From Bacteroidales bacterium (GTDB taxonomy: Bacteria; Bacteroidota; Bacteroidia; Bacteroidales; P3): a DNA stretch of 51,192 bases. Location of the stretch: NCBI GenBank assembly GCA_031272245.1, contig JAISUE010000036.1, positions 1 through 51,192 of the forward strand. Direction: 5' to 3'. Below are positions 49,295 through 51,192 of this stretch, piece after piece. Position 1 is the stretch's first letter. Each line of letters begins with the position of its first letter. The translations under genes and the position numbers were made by a program. The notes beneath the pieces were generated by a model. The model was not told where the DNA came from. It searched no databases and saw only the letters and a program-made list of their open reading frames with translations.

Positions 49295-49327
49295 CAAAAT
49301 TAACGTTAAATCAACTCTCAAAAAGGT

Positions 49328-50695
49328 ATGAAACATATTTATAAAATAATAATTATCGCTTTTATATTTTTTGCGTCTTGTTTTGGAGTATTTAAACTGA
49401 TGCAAAATAATGAAATATATCAACATACACTTGGTAAAATAAGTTCAAATTACATATCCAATGGTGACGAAAGATATAATGCAAAAATTTCATACCTTGA
49501 AATCACAAATGAAAATATTCTTCATTGGGATGTGGTTTGGTATCACAATATAAGTAAATATGGATATGTTCTCAAACAATGGGAACATTCAGAAGCTTTT
49601 TTTCCATTGTTTCCATTTATATGGCATTTGACTACTCTTTCACCTGTTGGTATATGCTGTTTAAACTTTCTGATGTTTTGCATAGGGCTTATAATTTTTG
49701 CGAGTATTTTTAAAATGAATAAAATTTTTTACTTTATCTTTTCTCTACCTATGATTGTTATTTTTATCATTCCATATACAGAAGCAACATTTTTTCTTTG
49801 TGGTTCGCTTGTAATTTATGGATTTTTGAAAAATCATTATTGGCTTTATTTCATTGCGATGATATTGCTTGCAATGACAAGAAACTCTTTTGCACTTATT
49901 TTGCCGGCTCTTTTTGCAACCGAAATACTATTTCTCATACAACATCACAATTTTTTATTAAGTCTTAAACGTTTTACATTTTCATCTTTACCTTTAATAA
50001 TTGGAACAGTACTTGTGAGCATAATACAGTTATTATATGGCAGTAAATCATTTTTTGGCTTTACACATGCCCAATCTTATTGGAGACATTATTTATCTTT
50101 CCCGGATTTACGCAATATAAATGACTGGTCGCATGAAAGTTTTGGAATGAATTTGCCAACTTTAATATTGTGCTTGATGTTGATTTTTTATCTTATTGTT
50201 GTATTACTTTATCATTTTAAAATATTGAAATACAAATCTGTATCTCTGTTTAATTTAAATTCCGGTAACAAGCAGGATTATCTTTTGGTTGTTTCTATTT
50301 TTTGTTGTATTGCGGCGTTTTTAGGAGTTATGTTTTTTCAACACGGTTGTTTGAATGGATTAAGCCGTTATGTATTAGCAACACCTTATTTCTTTATTTT
50401 TCTTATACTTTCCAATAAAAAATACATCAATATTACACCAAAATATAGACTGACAGGCTTTTTAATATTTATTTTTTCTATATTATTTTTGTTTTACATA
50501 ATTTCGTATGGTAATTTTGGCTTTGCATATCTTGGAGGATTGATTTTATTATTGTTTATGGGTTTATGGCTTTTTGCAGATTTTTATCAACATTGGTTAT
50601 ACAAAACAATAATTTGTATTAATTTTACAATAAATGTCATTTGGACAACTTATATGTTCAATATTTTATTATCTAACGGTTGGATTTTCACATAG
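49328..50695 (+). CDS. polytopic membrane protein, PIG-V / Gpi18-like mannosyltransferase family
   Basis: 455 aa; HWDVVWYHNISKYGYVLKQWEHSEAFFPLFPFIWHL resembles the PIG-V WDsqwYxxIaxxGY...aFFPLyP motif; about 10 hydrophobic helices. Confidence 0.65.
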   Translation: MKHIYKIIIIAFIFFASCFGVFKLMQNNEIYQHTLGKISSNYISNGDERYNAKISYLEITNENILHWDVVWYHNISKYGYVLKQWEHSEAFFPLFPFIWHLTTLSPVGICCLNFLMFCIGLIIFASIFKMNKIFYFIFSLPMIVIFIIPYTEATFFLCGSLVIYGFLKNHYWLYFIAMILLAMTRNSFALILPALFATEILFLIQHHNFLLSLKRFTFSSLPLIIGTVLVSIIQLLYGSKSFFGFTHAQSYWRHYLSFPDLRNINDWSHESFGMNLPTLILCLMLIFYLIVVLLYHFKILKYKSVSLFNLNSGNKQDYLLVVSIFCCIAAFLGVMFFQHGCLNGLSRYVLATPYFFIFLILSNKKYINITPKYRLTGFLIFIFSILFLFYIISYGNFGFAYLGGLILLLFMGLWLFADFYQHWLYKTIICINFTINVIWTTYMFNILLSNGWIFT

Positions 50696-50943
50696 GAATT
50701 ATATTTCCAAAAATAATTTATTCAATTATAATTTTCCTAATTAGTTTATTTATCTTCTGTAATATTGTATTTATACCATATTTCTAAATGAAATTTTACT
50801 GCTAAAATATATTGATATAAAAACGATAAGTAGTAAATTTGTAAAAATGGGCATAATAGACAGAAATGATTTTTGCAGACTTAAACAGCGATTTTTACTC
50901 TTAAACTATCATTTTCAATCACTTAAAAACAATTATTGCCGTC

Positions 50944-51192
50944 CGTGCAACCTCGGTTGGAAACCGTGCAACCTCGGTTGGACGAGTGAAAATATTCGTT
51001 GAAGAAGTTTCCAAATTTGTAGAAGGTCAAAAAACATTCTTTGCACGATTTGAAAACGCGTTTGCACGGCTTGAAAACTCGTTTGCAAGGTTTGAAAACT
51101 CATTTGCAAAGTTTGAAAACGCGTTTGCAGGTTCAAACACATCGCTTGTAAGGGTTGAAAACGCGTTTGCAAAGTCTAAAAACTCGTTTGCA
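50944..51192. repeat. second 21-bp array, continues beyond window
   Basis: Two units CGTGCAACCTCGGTTGGA(AAC/CGA) at 50944-50985, three divergent units, then TTTGCA(C/A)(G/A)(A/G)(T/C)TTGAAAAC(G/T)C(G/A) repeats from 51040 to the window end, all in register at 21 bp. Confidence 0.92.

Noticed and set aside
50944-51192. CRISPR array or IS terminal repeats
   Set aside because: No spacer structure, no transposase; simple 21-bp periodicity.
1-51192. tRNA/rRNA genes and integrated phage or IS elements
   Set aside because: No cloverleaf, rRNA core, transposase, integrase or phage structural motifs seen on reading either strand; a tRNAscan run would be needed to exclude a missed tRNA.

Overview
The window is 51,192 bp of low-GC chromosome that looks like Bacteroidota, probably Bacteroidales. 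Evidence: TAnnTTTG promoters, T9SS C-terminal sorting domains, and the typical rpsL-rpsG-fusA-S10-spc-alpha ribosomal supercluster. Left end: a minus-strand BspA-like leucine-rich-repeat surface protein that runs off the window. Next, about 2.3-30.4 kb: gdhA, an L-cysteine desulfidase-family gene, aguB, three T9SS cargo genes, a cluster of small secreted proteins, coaD/ispD/coaE, sugar-nucleotide genes, bcp/prmA/serC, trxB, a porin and plsC/maoC. Then a ribosomal protein operon on the minus strand (about 30.6-48.5 kb, rpsL to rplQ, including rpmJ and rpmD, which are too short for the ORF track). Last, a PIG-V-like membrane protein. Most genes are ordinary. The least explained features are: (1) 21-bp (7-codon) tandem arrays at 29.75-30.08 kb and 50.94-51.19 kb, with a small unrelated 21-bp repeat at 1.51 kb; core units carry the interrupted palindrome CAACCnnGGTTG and both strands stay open as heptad-like peptides; (2) a strongly structured leader of about 190 nt with competing helices upstream of a small HTH protein (7.95-8.16 kb); (3) a duplicated promoter followed by a 21-codon sORF upstream of rpsL; (4) a 63-aa PID/PEP-CTERM-like sorted protein after a mosaic T9SS protein. 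Names come from recognising translated sequences by eye; no database search was run.
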